Assembly (NCBI GenBank): GCA_900551245.1
Contig: URVC01000035.1
Coordinates: 1-46,985, forward strand
Origin: an uncultured bacterium
Lineage (GTDB): Bacteria > Verrucomicrobiota > Lentisphaeria > Victivallales > Victivallaceae
Direction of reading: 5' to 3'
DNA length: 46,985 nucleotides
The notes beneath the pieces are model-generated. The model was given only the letters and a program-made list of their open reading frames with translations. It did not search any database and was not told where the DNA came from. This document shows, in pieces, positions 7,552 to 15,645 of this stretch (its first letter is position 1; each line of letters opens with the position of its first letter). A program made the position numbers and the translations under genes.

Positions 7552-9411
7552 ATGAATTTGCTGAAAATACTCGGTGCAATTTTTGCTTTCGCAGTTCTGG
7601 CCGTGGCGGACGCGGCGGAAACCAACTGGCTCGGAGTTGGAAAAACAAAGATCGATGCCGTCGAGGCGATGCTTTCCGACGCCAATCGCGGTCTGAGCCG
7701 CCCCGTCTCCGACCGGGCGTTCTGGGAGCGTTATCCGGCCAGCAGCCATATCCGGCGGCGGGCGGAACAACACCGGACCGGAAAGGTTCCGGAGCTAGAC
7801 GCGACGAAACCCTACGATCTGCCGGGGAATCTTGAACTCTCCCGCGGAATCTGCTGCATGACCATCATGGAGGCAAAGGAGAACCGGGGGCGCTATCTAC
7901 CGCAATTGACCAAATATCTGGAACGGCGGATCAATCAGCCGGCGTGGACGACGCCCGATCTCGGAATCGCCCGGGCGCACGGCGTCGATCTGCATTCCGC
8001 CCGGCAGATTCGCGATCTGGCGGAGGTGGACTGGATTCTCGGGGAAAAACTTTCTCCGGAAATCCGCAGGGCGATTCGCGACGGCTTGCAGACGTGGTGT
8101 TTTGACTACATGCTCCACGCCTGTTCCGCCCGGAAAGCCTCCGAGATCGGCGGTTTCAACTGGCTGCGAGCCACCACAAACTGGAATCCCTTCTGTTGGA
8201 TTGGCGTACTCCACGCCGCCGATGTCATGCTGCCGAAGCGGCAGAGAGCGATTCTGTACGCGAATGCGCAGGCATCGCTCCGGTATTACACGGGAGCCTT
8301 TTCCGAAGACGGCTACATCGTCGAAGGTGCGGGATACTACGACATGGGGTTTTCCCGCTTTCTGGATTGCGCGGAACTGTTGCGCCGGGGAACCAGCGGG
8401 AAACTTGATCTGCTCGCTCCTTCCGCAAAGCTGGAAAAGATGATGCTGTATCCGCTTACCTACGCCATGGATCACAATCTCTACCCCCATTTCGCCGACA
8501 GCGGCAGCGACGGAAAGGCCACAGGCATGCCAGTTTACCTTCTCGCACAGATCGACTACCTGAGTAACAAGGCGAATTTCAAGGCGGACTGGCAGAACGG
8601 GTGGCCGGCCGGCCATGGACTCTTTCTGAGCGAAGACATCGGGCGTCAGCTGCTGCTGGACAAGATCCGCGGCTTCCGGCCTGAACGGCGGGACACGGTT
8701 CCCCTGACCTCTCTGTTCCGGCAGCCGGCAGTGCTTGTCTGCCGGGATGACGCTTCCGGGCCGAAATTCAGTTTTGCGGCAAAGGGAGGACATAACTTTG
8801 AGGATCACAATCACAATGATCTCGGCTCCTTCTGCATCGGGTATGATGACCGTATCGTTCTGGGTGATCTGGGGTATCCTCAGGTGGGACCGGGATATTT
8901 CAACTCCGGCAGGCGCTATGAGTGGAAGCTTGCCTCTTCCTGGGGACACCCGGTACCGGTGGTCAATGAGTGTTTGCAGGGCGCGGGACGCCAATATCGG
9001 GCTGACATTCTGCAGTTCAAAGAGGGGCCGGAGAGTGTGCTTTTTCGTCTGGATTTGACGAAGGCATATCCTGAGAAGGCCGGGTTGAAAAAGCTTGTCC
9101 GGACGTTCCAATGGAATCGCGGTGACCGTACCTTAAAGGTGATAGACGAATTTCAGCTGAAAAAACCGGGGACATTCTCTGCTGCGTTAGTCGGATTTTC
9201 ACCATTTGTAAATCTGAAAGAGAATTATGGAGAGAATGATTCTTTGCAATTCCAGATCGAGACCAATGTTCCCGGATTGACTGTTTCCGCACAGGAAATT
9301 CCGGAGCGTTCACAAAACGGGAAAAAAATTCCCTGGCGGTTGGAATATGGTTCCTCTGTTGCTGTTCTCCAGGGAAAATACCAGGTGAAAATTGCTTTAA
9401 AGCAGTTGTAA
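7552..9411 (+). CDS. Heparinase II/III-family polysaccharide lyase, secreted
   Basis: 619 residues with a signal peptide (about 1-22, ending VADAAE). An alpha/alpha-toroid-like domain follows, with GYIVEGAGYYDMG near residue 260, then the C-terminal beta-sandwich entered by GHNFEDHNHNDLGSF (residues 413-426). The HxHxDxGSF pattern is the hallmark of the heparinase II/III C-terminal domain. Enzymes of this type beta-eliminate uronate-containing glycans such as glycosaminoglycans or alginate; the substrate here cannot be decided. GGAAGGAA lies just upstream of the ATG. It is the third gene of the LacI/pseudopilin/lyase unit, 118 bp after the pseudopilin-like gene. Confidence 0.87.
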   Translation: MNLLKILGAIFAFAVLAVADAAETNWLGVGKTKIDAVEAMLSDANRGLSRPVSDRAFWERYPASSHIRRRAEQHRTGKVPELDATKPYDLPGNLELSRGICCMTIMEAKENRGRYLPQLTKYLERRINQPAWTTPDLGIARAHGVDLHSARQIRDLAEVDWILGEKLSPEIRRAIRDGLQTWCFDYMLHACSARKASEIGGFNWLRATTNWNPFCWIGVLHAADVMLPKRQRAILYANAQASLRYYTGAFSEDGYIVEGAGYYDMGFSRFLDCAELLRRGTSGKLDLLAPSAKLEKMMLYPLTYAMDHNLYPHFADSGSDGKATGMPVYLLAQIDYLSNKANFKADWQNGWPAGHGLFLSEDIGRQLLLDKIRGFRPERRDTVPLTSLFRQPAVLVCRDDASGPKFSFAAKGGHNFEDHNHNDLGSFCIGYDDRIVLGDLGYPQVGPGYFNSGRRYEWKLASSWGHPVPVVNECLQGAGRQYRADILQFKEGPESVLFRLDLTKAYPEKAGLKKLVRTFQWNRGDRTLKVIDEFQLKKPGTFSAALVGFSPFVNLKENYGENDSLQFQIETNVPGLTVSAQEIPERSQNGKKIPWRLEYGSSVAVLQGKYQVKIALKQL

Positions 9412-9690
9412 GTGTCTGTAGTCGAAACGTAAACTTGCAGGACTTTTCCTCATTGTAAAAAGCGTACCGGATTCTGTTCAGAAAGTCCGCTAAGGAGAAT
9501 ATCGGTGAAAGATGGCCGGGCGAAACTGTTTCTCCTGGTTTATTCTCCTGTGCTTTTCCTCCTGTTGTTTCAAGCTATTTCACGGGGCGAGCACCGGGGG
9601 ATCTGTCGCAGTGAACCATTGTGGCTTGACGATGCCGGCTTCTGTACCATGTTCTTCTGCCTGCCGGCTTGTCAGGCCGGGGAGGGAAAA
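9412..9690. other. Intergenic region between lyase and LacI gene; doubtful small ORF
   Basis: Two genes converge here. A GTG at 9505 has a good AAGGAG 7 bp upstream and would begin a short hydrophobic peptide (MKDGRAKLFLLVYSP and onward). The frame then becomes Arg/Gly-rich and runs antisense through the LacI gene, so it is more likely a remnant than a gene. A short GC-rich inverted repeat (CCGGC 9666-9670, GCCGG 9677-9681) lacks a T-tract. Confidence 0.4.
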
Positions 9691-10752
9691 TTACATGGGC
9701 GGACACACCGCGGGAACGGTGACCGGGGCGGCGGACGGAACCGCCGTGTCGAGATAATGGCTGGTCAGATCGCACACCCGGAACGTGGAGAAATCCTCTT
9801 TCGCGAGGTAGCAGGAAGGGATCGTCTCCTGTCGCATCTCCCGGTCGGCAATCTGGCCGATCAACGCCTGCACCGCGGTCCGGACAATGCGTTCCGCCTG
9901 ATCCATCACAGTTCCCCGCAACCGTTCGGAGGATGCCTGCGCCCAGGTCCATTCATTGTAAAAACCGATGAGATCAGGGTGATAACCCGAGGGGTCCGGG
10001 ATGCTGTCGAGAAATGCCCGCATTGAATATTTGCCGTTGATCAGCAGAGCATCGTACCGCCGCGCCGCCAGGCCAGCGTATTCGCCGATCTGCTCCTGCC
10101 AGCAGAGTTCCCCGTCGACTCCGCAGGCGGAACAGGCTTCCTGAAAATGAATTGCGTCGATGCGGTTGCTGTGGTAGTTCTTGCGGAAGAGCGCAAAGGC
10201 GAGCCGCGCATGGCCCCGGGCGGCGAGCGCCTCCACCGCCGCCCGGATCGCTGCCCGGTGATCCGGCGTAACAGAAGAGAAGCCGTTCCCGTTCGAATGA
10301 GCGAACGTGAGAAAGGGGAACGTTTCACGACGGAGCAATTCCAGAAGCTCCTCCGGGATTCCGCCGCAGTCGTCGCCGAAGAGAATTCCGTCCACCCGGG
10401 AGGCGCGGAATCGCTCGATGTTTTCCGCCGCCAGCTCCGGCCGGAAGCGGGTCAGCCGGATGAGTATCGAATACCCCTCCCGGGCCGCTTCATCCATCGC
10501 GATTTCAGAAGCCGCCGCGTAGAACATGTCGGTCAGGCTCGGCAGCAGCAGCCCCAGTGTCCTGGTCCGGCCGCGGGTCAGCGAGACGGCGATCTCCGAG
10601 GGGCAGTACCCCAGCTCTTTCGCCGCCTGACGGATTCGTTCCGCCCGTTCGCGTGCGTCCCGCCGCTTGCCGAGGGTCGTGCCGGAAAGTGCCCGGGCGG
10701 CCATCCGCACCGGTACTCCTGCTTTCTGCGCAACGTCTTTGATTGTCACCAT
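9691..10752 (-). CDS. LacI-family transcriptional regulator
   Basis: 353 residues from MVTIKDVAQKAGVPVRMAARAL, a textbook LacI helix-turn-helix, through LGYCPSEIAVSLTRG (hinge) to a sensor domain (TLGLLLPSLTDMFY, VDGILFGDD, LAFALFRKNYHSN). A longer in-frame start at 10821 is rejected because the promoter of the gene (10800-10828) would lie within it. It is divergent from the epimerase/GRE operon and probably represses it through the palindrome at 10909-10924. Operator half-sites (TTGTCACC at 10743-10750, GTCACCG at 10833-10839) near its own start hint at autoregulation. Confidence 0.9.
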   Translation of the reverse strand: MVTIKDVAQKAGVPVRMAARALSGTTLGKRRDARERAERIRQAAKELGYCPSEIAVSLTRGRTRTLGLLLPSLTDMFYAAASEIAMDEAAREGYSILIRLTRFRPELAAENIERFRASRVDGILFGDDCGGIPEELLELLRRETFPFLTFAHSNGNGFSSVTPDHRAAIRAAVEALAARGHARLAFALFRKNYHSNRIDAIHFQEACSACGVDGELCWQEQIGEYAGLAARRYDALLINGKYSMRAFLDSIPDPSGYHPDLIGFYNEWTWAQASSERLRGTVMDQAERIVRTAVQALIGQIADREMRQETIPSCYLAKEDFSTFRVCDLTSHYLDTAVPSAAPVTVPAVCPPM

Positions 10753-10799
10753 CGTTCCCGCTGTCCCTGATTTGTCTGCGGCTGTCTGCCGATGCACAT

Positions 10800-10828
10800 A
10801 GTATACCGCCTCCCGGAACACTTTGCAA
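10800..10828 (-). promoter_or_regulatory. Promoter of the LacI gene (minus strand)
   Basis: Read on the minus strand: TTGCAA (10828-10823), 17-bp spacer, TATACT (10805-10800), about 50 bp upstream of the ATG at 10752. Confidence 0.65.
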
Positions 10829-10876
10829 CTCCGTCACCGTCTTTCCGCAAAAATCCGGAAAAAATTTTTTCTCCTC

Positions 10877-10904
10877 TTGATTCTTGGAAAAAGTCGGATA
10901 TACT
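10877..10904 (+). promoter_or_regulatory. Promoter of the epimerase/GRE operon
   Basis: TTGATT (10877-10882), 16-bp spacer, TATACT (10899-10904). A LacI-type palindrome begins 5 bp after the -10 box, in a position that would block initiation. Confidence 0.65.
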
Positions 10905-10908
10905 ATAT

Positions 10909-10924
10909 TTGACACCGGTGACAA
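10909..10924 (+). promoter_or_regulatory. LacI-type operator
   Basis: TTGACACCGGTGACAA is palindromic except for one symmetric position pair, with the central CG typical of LacI-family sites. It overlaps the predicted transcription start of the operon at 10962. Confidence 0.75.
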
Positions 10925-10961
10925 TTATTGAAGAAAACCGCAAACAGAAAGGGAGGACCCG

Positions 10962-12158
10962 ATGCGCAGACAGGAGCTTCAATCGTACATCGACCGTTAC
11001 CGTGACGAACTAATCAACGACATCATTCCGTTCTGGCAGACCCATTCGTCCGACCGGGTGCACGGCGGGTTCTACAACTACCTCGGGCGGGACGGCAAGG
11101 TGCTGCACACCGACAAGAATGTGCGTCAGCTCGGCCGGCAGGTGCTGCTGTACGCCCGCGCCTACACGGAACTTGAAAAGCGGCAGGAGTGGCTGGATCT
11201 GGCGCTGGACGGTATTCAATTTGTCGACAGATACTGCTTTGACGATCGGGATGGACGCACCTATTACGAGGTCACAGAGGATGGCCGCCCGGTGCGCAAA
11301 CGGCGTTATGTGGTGACCGAACATTATACGGTGATGGCGTACATCCAGCTCTTTCTCGCCACCGGAGAGGAGCAGTGGAAGCAGAAGGCGGAGAAGCTCT
11401 ACAAGACCATCATGATGTACTATTACAACCCGGAGCTTTTGCCGTCGAAGTTCTATCCGGCGCGCAAGGTCAAGGCGCACAACATTCCGATGATCATCAG
11501 CTGCACCAGCATCCTGATGCGGAAACTCGGCGGCGACACCTCGCTCTACGACCGCACCATCGAAACCTGTTTCAAAGAGGTGTACGACACCTTCATGAAT
11601 TACGAGAAGAAGGCGCTGCTGGAGATCGTCAACGCCGACGGCTCCTTCCTGGAGACTCCGGAGGGGCGGACGATCAATCCGGGGCACAGCATCGAGACCA
11701 GCTGGTTCACGCTGGAGGAGGCGAAGTTCCAGCACGATCCGGAGCTGATGAAGCAGGGGCTCCAGGCGCTGGACTGGGCGTTGGAGTGGGGCTGGGATAA
11801 AGAGTACGGCGGGATCATCTACTTCCGCAACGTCGACGAGGCCGAGGGGCACGAACCGGATCAGTACGAGCATGAACTCAAACTCTGGTGGCCGCAGAAC
11901 GAGGCGATCTACGCGACGCTGCTGGCCTATTCGCTGACCGGAGAAGAGAGGTATCTGGAGTGGTTCAAAAGAATCGAAACTTACTTCTACTCGCACTTCC
12001 CGGATCACGAGTACGGCGAGATCTTCAAATATCTCCGCCGTGACGGCACGCTCTCCTCGACGATGAAGGGGACGCGCTGGGCGGGGATGTTCCACCATCC
12101 GCGCATGCTCTTCAATCTCATCAACCTCATGGAAGAGATGAAAAAGAAGGCGGAGTAG
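10962..12158 (+). CDS. AGE-family sugar 2-epimerase (N-acylglucosamine 2-epimerase-like)
   Basis: 398 residues along the (alpha/alpha)6-barrel family of N-acylglucosamine and cellobiose 2-epimerases. Visible family features are VHGGFYNYLGRDG near the N-terminus, VRQLGRQVLLYARAYTE, NPGHSIETSWFTLEEA, LKLWWPQNEAIYATLL and GMFHHPRMLFNLINLMEE. His residues in the GHSIE and FHHPR motifs correspond to the usual catalytic region. The start follows AAAGGGAGGA. It is first in an operon, with 4 bp to the GRE gene. Family members interconvert C2 epimers of free sugars, for example GlcNAc/ManNAc; the sugar used here is unknown, and pairing with a GRE is unusual. Confidence 0.85.
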   Translation: MRRQELQSYIDRYRDELINDIIPFWQTHSSDRVHGGFYNYLGRDGKVLHTDKNVRQLGRQVLLYARAYTELEKRQEWLDLALDGIQFVDRYCFDDRDGRTYYEVTEDGRPVRKRRYVVTEHYTVMAYIQLFLATGEEQWKQKAEKLYKTIMMYYYNPELLPSKFYPARKVKAHNIPMIISCTSILMRKLGGDTSLYDRTIETCFKEVYDTFMNYEKKALLEIVNADGSFLETPEGRTINPGHSIETSWFTLEEAKFQHDPELMKQGLQALDWALEWGWDKEYGGIIYFRNVDEAEGHEPDQYEHELKLWWPQNEAIYATLLAYSLTGEERYLEWFKRIETYFYSHFPDHEYGEIFKYLRRDGTLSSTMKGTRWAGMFHHPRMLFNLINLMEEMKKKAE

Positions 12159-12162
12159 AATC

Positions 12163-14325
12163 ATGAGATACCAGCAACGGATGGCGCGCCTCGTCGAGCG
12201 CAAGATCCAGCAGACCAGGGAAAAACTTGCCGTACTTGGCGCACGGGATGAGGATGATTACGGCCTCGTCCTGCCGCCGGAAGGATTTGTCCCCGAGCTG
12301 CCGGTCCGGGATGAAAACGGTTCGTTTGCCGGGGCATATGCGTGGGGGAAGAACTTCCGGTACCTGATGGAGAACCATCCGGTTTATATCGACCCGGATG
12401 ACGCACTTGCCGGACGCTGGATGTTCATGCTTTCGCGGATGCGGCTCGGATACAAACTTTACCGTTCGAATTTCGCGTTCGACTACTCCGATCTGGTACC
12501 GTTGCAGGAGAAGTACGACATCACCAGCGGTATCGGCAAAGACGCCCATTTCGCACCGGATTACGAAATCGGACTCTCATTCGGCTGGGGCGGATTGCTC
12601 GACAAAGCGCGTACCGCGTTGGAGAAGTTCGGTCACGATCCGGTTGCGAAGGAGCTCTTTGAGGCGGAGATTGATGCGATCGAGGGGATTCAGTGCTGGG
12701 TCCGCCATCTGGCGCTTGCCGCCCGCGACCGGGCGTTGACGGAGTACGATCGGGAGCGGAAGCAAAATCTCATCGAGATGGCGCAGGTCTGTTTCCGGCT
12801 GATCTCCGCACCGCCGGAGACGCTGCGCGAGGCGTGCCAGTGGCTCGCCTTGTTCAACATGGCGAGCCGCACCTACAACCGTGACGGCGCGGGCGGTCAG
12901 CTCGACGAACTGCTCCGGCCCTATTATGAACGCGATCTCGCCGCCGGGCGGATCGATGACGAGGATGCGGAGTTCTTCCTTTTCTGTCTGCTGCTGAATG
13001 ATCCCCACTACTATCAGCTCGGCGGTCCGGGGGAGGACGGGCGCGACATGACCTCGCCGTTGTCGTTTCTGATTCTGGAGGCTGCGGCGAAGCTGAAAAG
13101 CTCCTGCAACCTGACCATCCGGGTGCATGACGGAATGGACCGGCGGCTCTTCCGGCGCGGCGTGGAGATCCTGCTGGAGAATAAGCTCGGCTATCCGCGC
13201 TTCTCCGGCGACAAGGCGCTGGTGGCGGGCTTTATGAAGAACGGCTACAGTGCCGCGCTCGCCCGCAAACGGATTGCCACCGGCTGCAACTGGATGAGTC
13301 TGCCCGGGTTGGAATACACGCTCAACGATGTGGTGAAGATCAACATCGCCAAAGTGTTCGAAGTGGCGTTTCAGGAGACGGCGGAAGAGGCGGCTCCTTC
13401 GTTGAAGAAGCTGGAGGCGTGTTACATCCGCCATTTTCATCTCGCCGTTGAAACGGTGATGAAAGGGATCGACTTCCATCTGGCGCACCAGTATCGGAAC
13501 GAACCGGAACTGCTGCTGAATCTGCTCTCGCACGGGCCGCTGGAGAAGGGGCTTGACGTCTCTCACGGCGGCGCGGAGTTTTACAACATGGCTCTCGACG
13601 GCGCCGGGTTGGCGGTGGTTGCGGACTCGTTCGCCGCGATCGAACAATTCGTCGAGCAGGAGAAGAGTGTCTCCTGGAGCGAATTGGCGGAACAGCTGCG
13701 GGCCGATTTTCAGCTGTCGGGTGGAGAGATGCTCCGGAAAAAACTGCTTTCCGGCGACCGGTTCGGACGGGGAGGGGGGCGCGGCGATTTCTGGGCGGTG
13801 CGGCTCACGGAGATCCTCGATCAGGAGGTGGCCGGGAAGCGCACTCCGGCGGGGTACCGGATGATACCCGGCTGGTTCTCCTGGGCGGACACCGTCCGAT
13901 TCGGCAAGAGTGTCGGTGCAACGCCGAACGGCCGCCGGGCGCATACGCCGATTTCACACGGGGCCAATCCGAATCCCGGATTCCGCAAGGACCACGCGCT
14001 GACCGCGATGGCGCGGGCGATCGCTTCGGTGCAGCCGGGGTACGGCAATACCGCACCGTGGCAGCTGGAGCTGGATATCGGTTATGCGAAGACCGACCGG
14101 GCGGTTGAGAATCTGATGGCGCTGATGGAGGCGCATTTCGAGCTCGGCGGAACGTTGATCAACATCAATATTGTCGATGCGGAGAAGATTCTGGCGGCGC
14201 ATGCGAATCCGGAACTTTATCCGGACCTGATCGTACGGGTCACCGGATTCAGCGCCTACTTCACCTCGCTTTCGAGGGAGTTCCGGCAGCTGGTGGTGGA
14301 CCGGCTGATCCGTGAGGCGGTATGA
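12163..14325 (+). CDS. Glycyl radical enzyme of the pyruvate formate-lyase superfamily, function unassigned
   Basis: 720 residues. The glycyl radical loop RVTGFSAYF gives Gly695 as the predicted radical site, close to the C-terminus as in the family. The predicted thiyl Cys is Cys375 in RIATGCNWMSLPG. Characterised dehydratase-type GREs carry GCVE here and pyruvate formate-lyase has two adjacent cysteines; GCNW fits neither, and the general-base Glu is absent. The N-terminal PFL domain is somewhat shorter than in enzymes of about 800 residues. The start follows a Shine-Dalgarno-like GAAGGCGGAG inside the end of the epimerase gene. The activase follows directly. Membership of the GRE superfamily is firm; the reaction is unknown. 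Confidence 0.85.
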   Translation: MRYQQRMARLVERKIQQTREKLAVLGARDEDDYGLVLPPEGFVPELPVRDENGSFAGAYAWGKNFRYLMENHPVYIDPDDALAGRWMFMLSRMRLGYKLYRSNFAFDYSDLVPLQEKYDITSGIGKDAHFAPDYEIGLSFGWGGLLDKARTALEKFGHDPVAKELFEAEIDAIEGIQCWVRHLALAARDRALTEYDRERKQNLIEMAQVCFRLISAPPETLREACQWLALFNMASRTYNRDGAGGQLDELLRPYYERDLAAGRIDDEDAEFFLFCLLLNDPHYYQLGGPGEDGRDMTSPLSFLILEAAAKLKSSCNLTIRVHDGMDRRLFRRGVEILLENKLGYPRFSGDKALVAGFMKNGYSAALARKRIATGCNWMSLPGLEYTLNDVVKINIAKVFEVAFQETAEEAAPSLKKLEACYIRHFHLAVETVMKGIDFHLAHQYRNEPELLLNLLSHGPLEKGLDVSHGGAEFYNMALDGAGLAVVADSFAAIEQFVEQEKSVSWSELAEQLRADFQLSGGEMLRKKLLSGDRFGRGGGRGDFWAVRLTEILDQEVAGKRTPAGYRMIPGWFSWADTVRFGKSVGATPNGRRAHTPISHGANPNPGFRKDHALTAMARAIASVQPGYGNTAPWQLELDIGYAKTDRAVENLMALMEAHFELGGTLININIVDAEKILAAHANPELYPDLIVRVTGFSAYFTSLSREFRQLVVDRLIREAV

Positions 14326-14335
14326 CGAGGCGCGC

Positions 14336-15094
14336 ATGAGAGGCGTGGTGTTCGACGTCAAACGCGGTTCGGTCAAGGATGGTCCGGGAATCCGTACCTC
14401 GGTGTTCTTCAAAGGGTGTCCGCTGCGGTGCATCTGGTGTCACAATCCGGAGTCGTGGCTTCCGGAGCCGGAGCCGGACGGGGCTGACGTGATCGGGCGG
14501 GAAACCTCCGTCGAAGCGCTGATGGAGGAGATTCTGGTTGACCGCATCTTCTACCGCGCCTCCGGCGGCGGAATTACGCTGACCGGTGGCGAACCGATGA
14601 TGCAGTTCCCCTTTCTGCGTGAACTGCTGCGGGCGGCGAAGGCGGCGCAGATATCGACCGCGCTTGACACCTGCGGATTCGCGCCGTGGGAGGAGTACCG
14701 GGAAATTCTGGAGCTGGTCGATCTCTTCCTCTACGACTTCAAGGCGTCCGACCCGGTGCGTCACCGGGAGCTGACCGGGGTGGAGAACCGGCTGATTCTG
14801 GAAAATCTCCGCCGGCTGAACGAGGCGGGAGCGGCGATTTTTCTCCGCTGCCCGCTGGTGCCCGATGTCAACGATTCCCCGGATCATCTTGCCGCGATCG
14901 CCGCACTGGCGGAGGAGCTCTCCGGCATCGAAGAGGTCACGCTGGAGCCATACCATCCGCTCGGCGTGGAGAAGGCGGAACGGCTCGGGCGGCAGGGAAC
15001 GTGGAAGTGCAGAAACTTCCCGCCGCCGGAACGAGTGAACGCGTGGCGCCGGGCCGTTGCCTCGAGGACGCGGAAACGGGTTGTTGTCGCCTGA
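14336..15094 (+). CDS. Glycyl radical enzyme activase (radical SAM)
   Basis: 252 residues from the ATG after ACGAGG; a GTG at 14312 in frame overlaps the GRE and is less likely. CPLRCIWC holds the CX3CX2C 4Fe-4S/SAM motif (Cys28, Cys32, Cys35), followed by GGITLTGGEP and ALDTCGFAPWEE. Only about 45 residues without any Cys separate the cluster motif from TGGEP, so the two-cluster ferredoxin insert of many GRE activases is missing and the enzyme is PFL-activase-like in size. It should install the glycyl radical on the adjacent enzyme. Its last 37 bp fall inside a 280-bp direct repeat that recurs at 18301. Confidence 0.92.
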   Translation: MRGVVFDVKRGSVKDGPGIRTSVFFKGCPLRCIWCHNPESWLPEPEPDGADVIGRETSVEALMEEILVDRIFYRASGGGITLTGGEPMMQFPFLRELLRAAKAAQISTALDTCGFAPWEEYREILELVDLFLYDFKASDPVRHRELTGVENRLILENLRRLNEAGAAIFLRCPLVPDVNDSPDHLAAIAALAEELSGIEEVTLEPYHPLGVEKAERLGRQGTWKCRNFPPPERVNAWRRAVASRTRKRVVVA

Positions 15095-15337
15095 ATGCCG
15101 CGCTTCAGCCGCGGAAGATGAAAAACACCGCTCCCGCAATGCAGAAGGCCGCGTAGAGGTAGTTCCACGAGAGCGATTCCTTCATGTAAAGCAGGGGGAA
15201 GGGGACGAAGACACTGAGCGAGATCACCTCCTGAAGAATCTTCAACTGCCCGAGCGAAAGCGTGGTGTGACCGATCCGGTTGGCGGGCACCTGGAGCAGA
15301 TATTCAAACAAAGCGATGCTCCAGCTCGCCAGCGCGG
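15058..15337 (+). repeat. Left copy of a 280-bp direct repeat
   Basis: Aligns without gaps to 18301-18580 (offset 3243) with 8 mismatches, about 97% identity. It contains the 3' end of the activase gene, the short intergenic hairpin (CCGCG/CGCGG at 15098-15114) and the 3' two-thirds of a DUF486 gene on the minus strand. Homology stops sharply at 15337. Of the 8 differences, 6 are synonymous in the activase or DUF486 reading frames, 1 is intergenic and 1 changes Thr to Pro. Confidence 0.95.
15105..15337 (-). pseudogene. 5'-truncated DUF486 (DMT-like membrane protein) gene
   Basis: The last 77 codons match the intact gene at 18348-18698 with one amino-acid change (Pro for Thr in SVFVPFxLLYMKES). 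The first membrane segment and start are missing. The frame runs on into unrelated cargo sequence to 15416, giving a chimeric N-terminus with no recognisable signal, so it is probably not functional. It was left by the event that created the direct repeat. Confidence 0.9.
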
Positions 15338-15399
15338 AGTTTCGCAATGTTATCATGTGTGCAGCCAGGCTCCAGCAGGGGCGCAGTCTGGGGCCGGAT

Positions 15400-15427
15400 T
15401 TGCAATCATCAAACAACGCGATATAGT
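15400..15427 (+). promoter_or_regulatory. Possible promoter of the cargo gene
   Basis: TTGCAA (15400-15405), 16-bp spacer, TATAGT (15422-15427), leaving a leader of about 210 nt before the ATG at 15646. The rest of 15338-15645 shows no gene and is less GC-rich than the flanks. Confidence 0.4.
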
Positions 15428-15645
15428 ATTAGAAAAATTTCTGCATTGCTCGATGGGATAGAAAAATGTTTTCACGGGAAGGAACATAGACGATTTTATA
15501 CCGCATCCTGTATCCAGATAGAGTTTTTTTCTGAATTTTCAGCCGGGAGATGGGCAATGAGTTGAGCCTTGTTGCAATACGTGATAAGTAGTGGAAAGAG
15601 ATACGAATGAGCGTTTCGAGAAAAAATTATGGGGATTGATTGTCA

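Noticed and set aside
9505..10026. GTG-started plus-strand frame with a good Shine-Dalgarno sequence
   Set aside because: Only the first 30 codons look protein-like; most of the frame is antisense to the LacI gene and compositionally odd.
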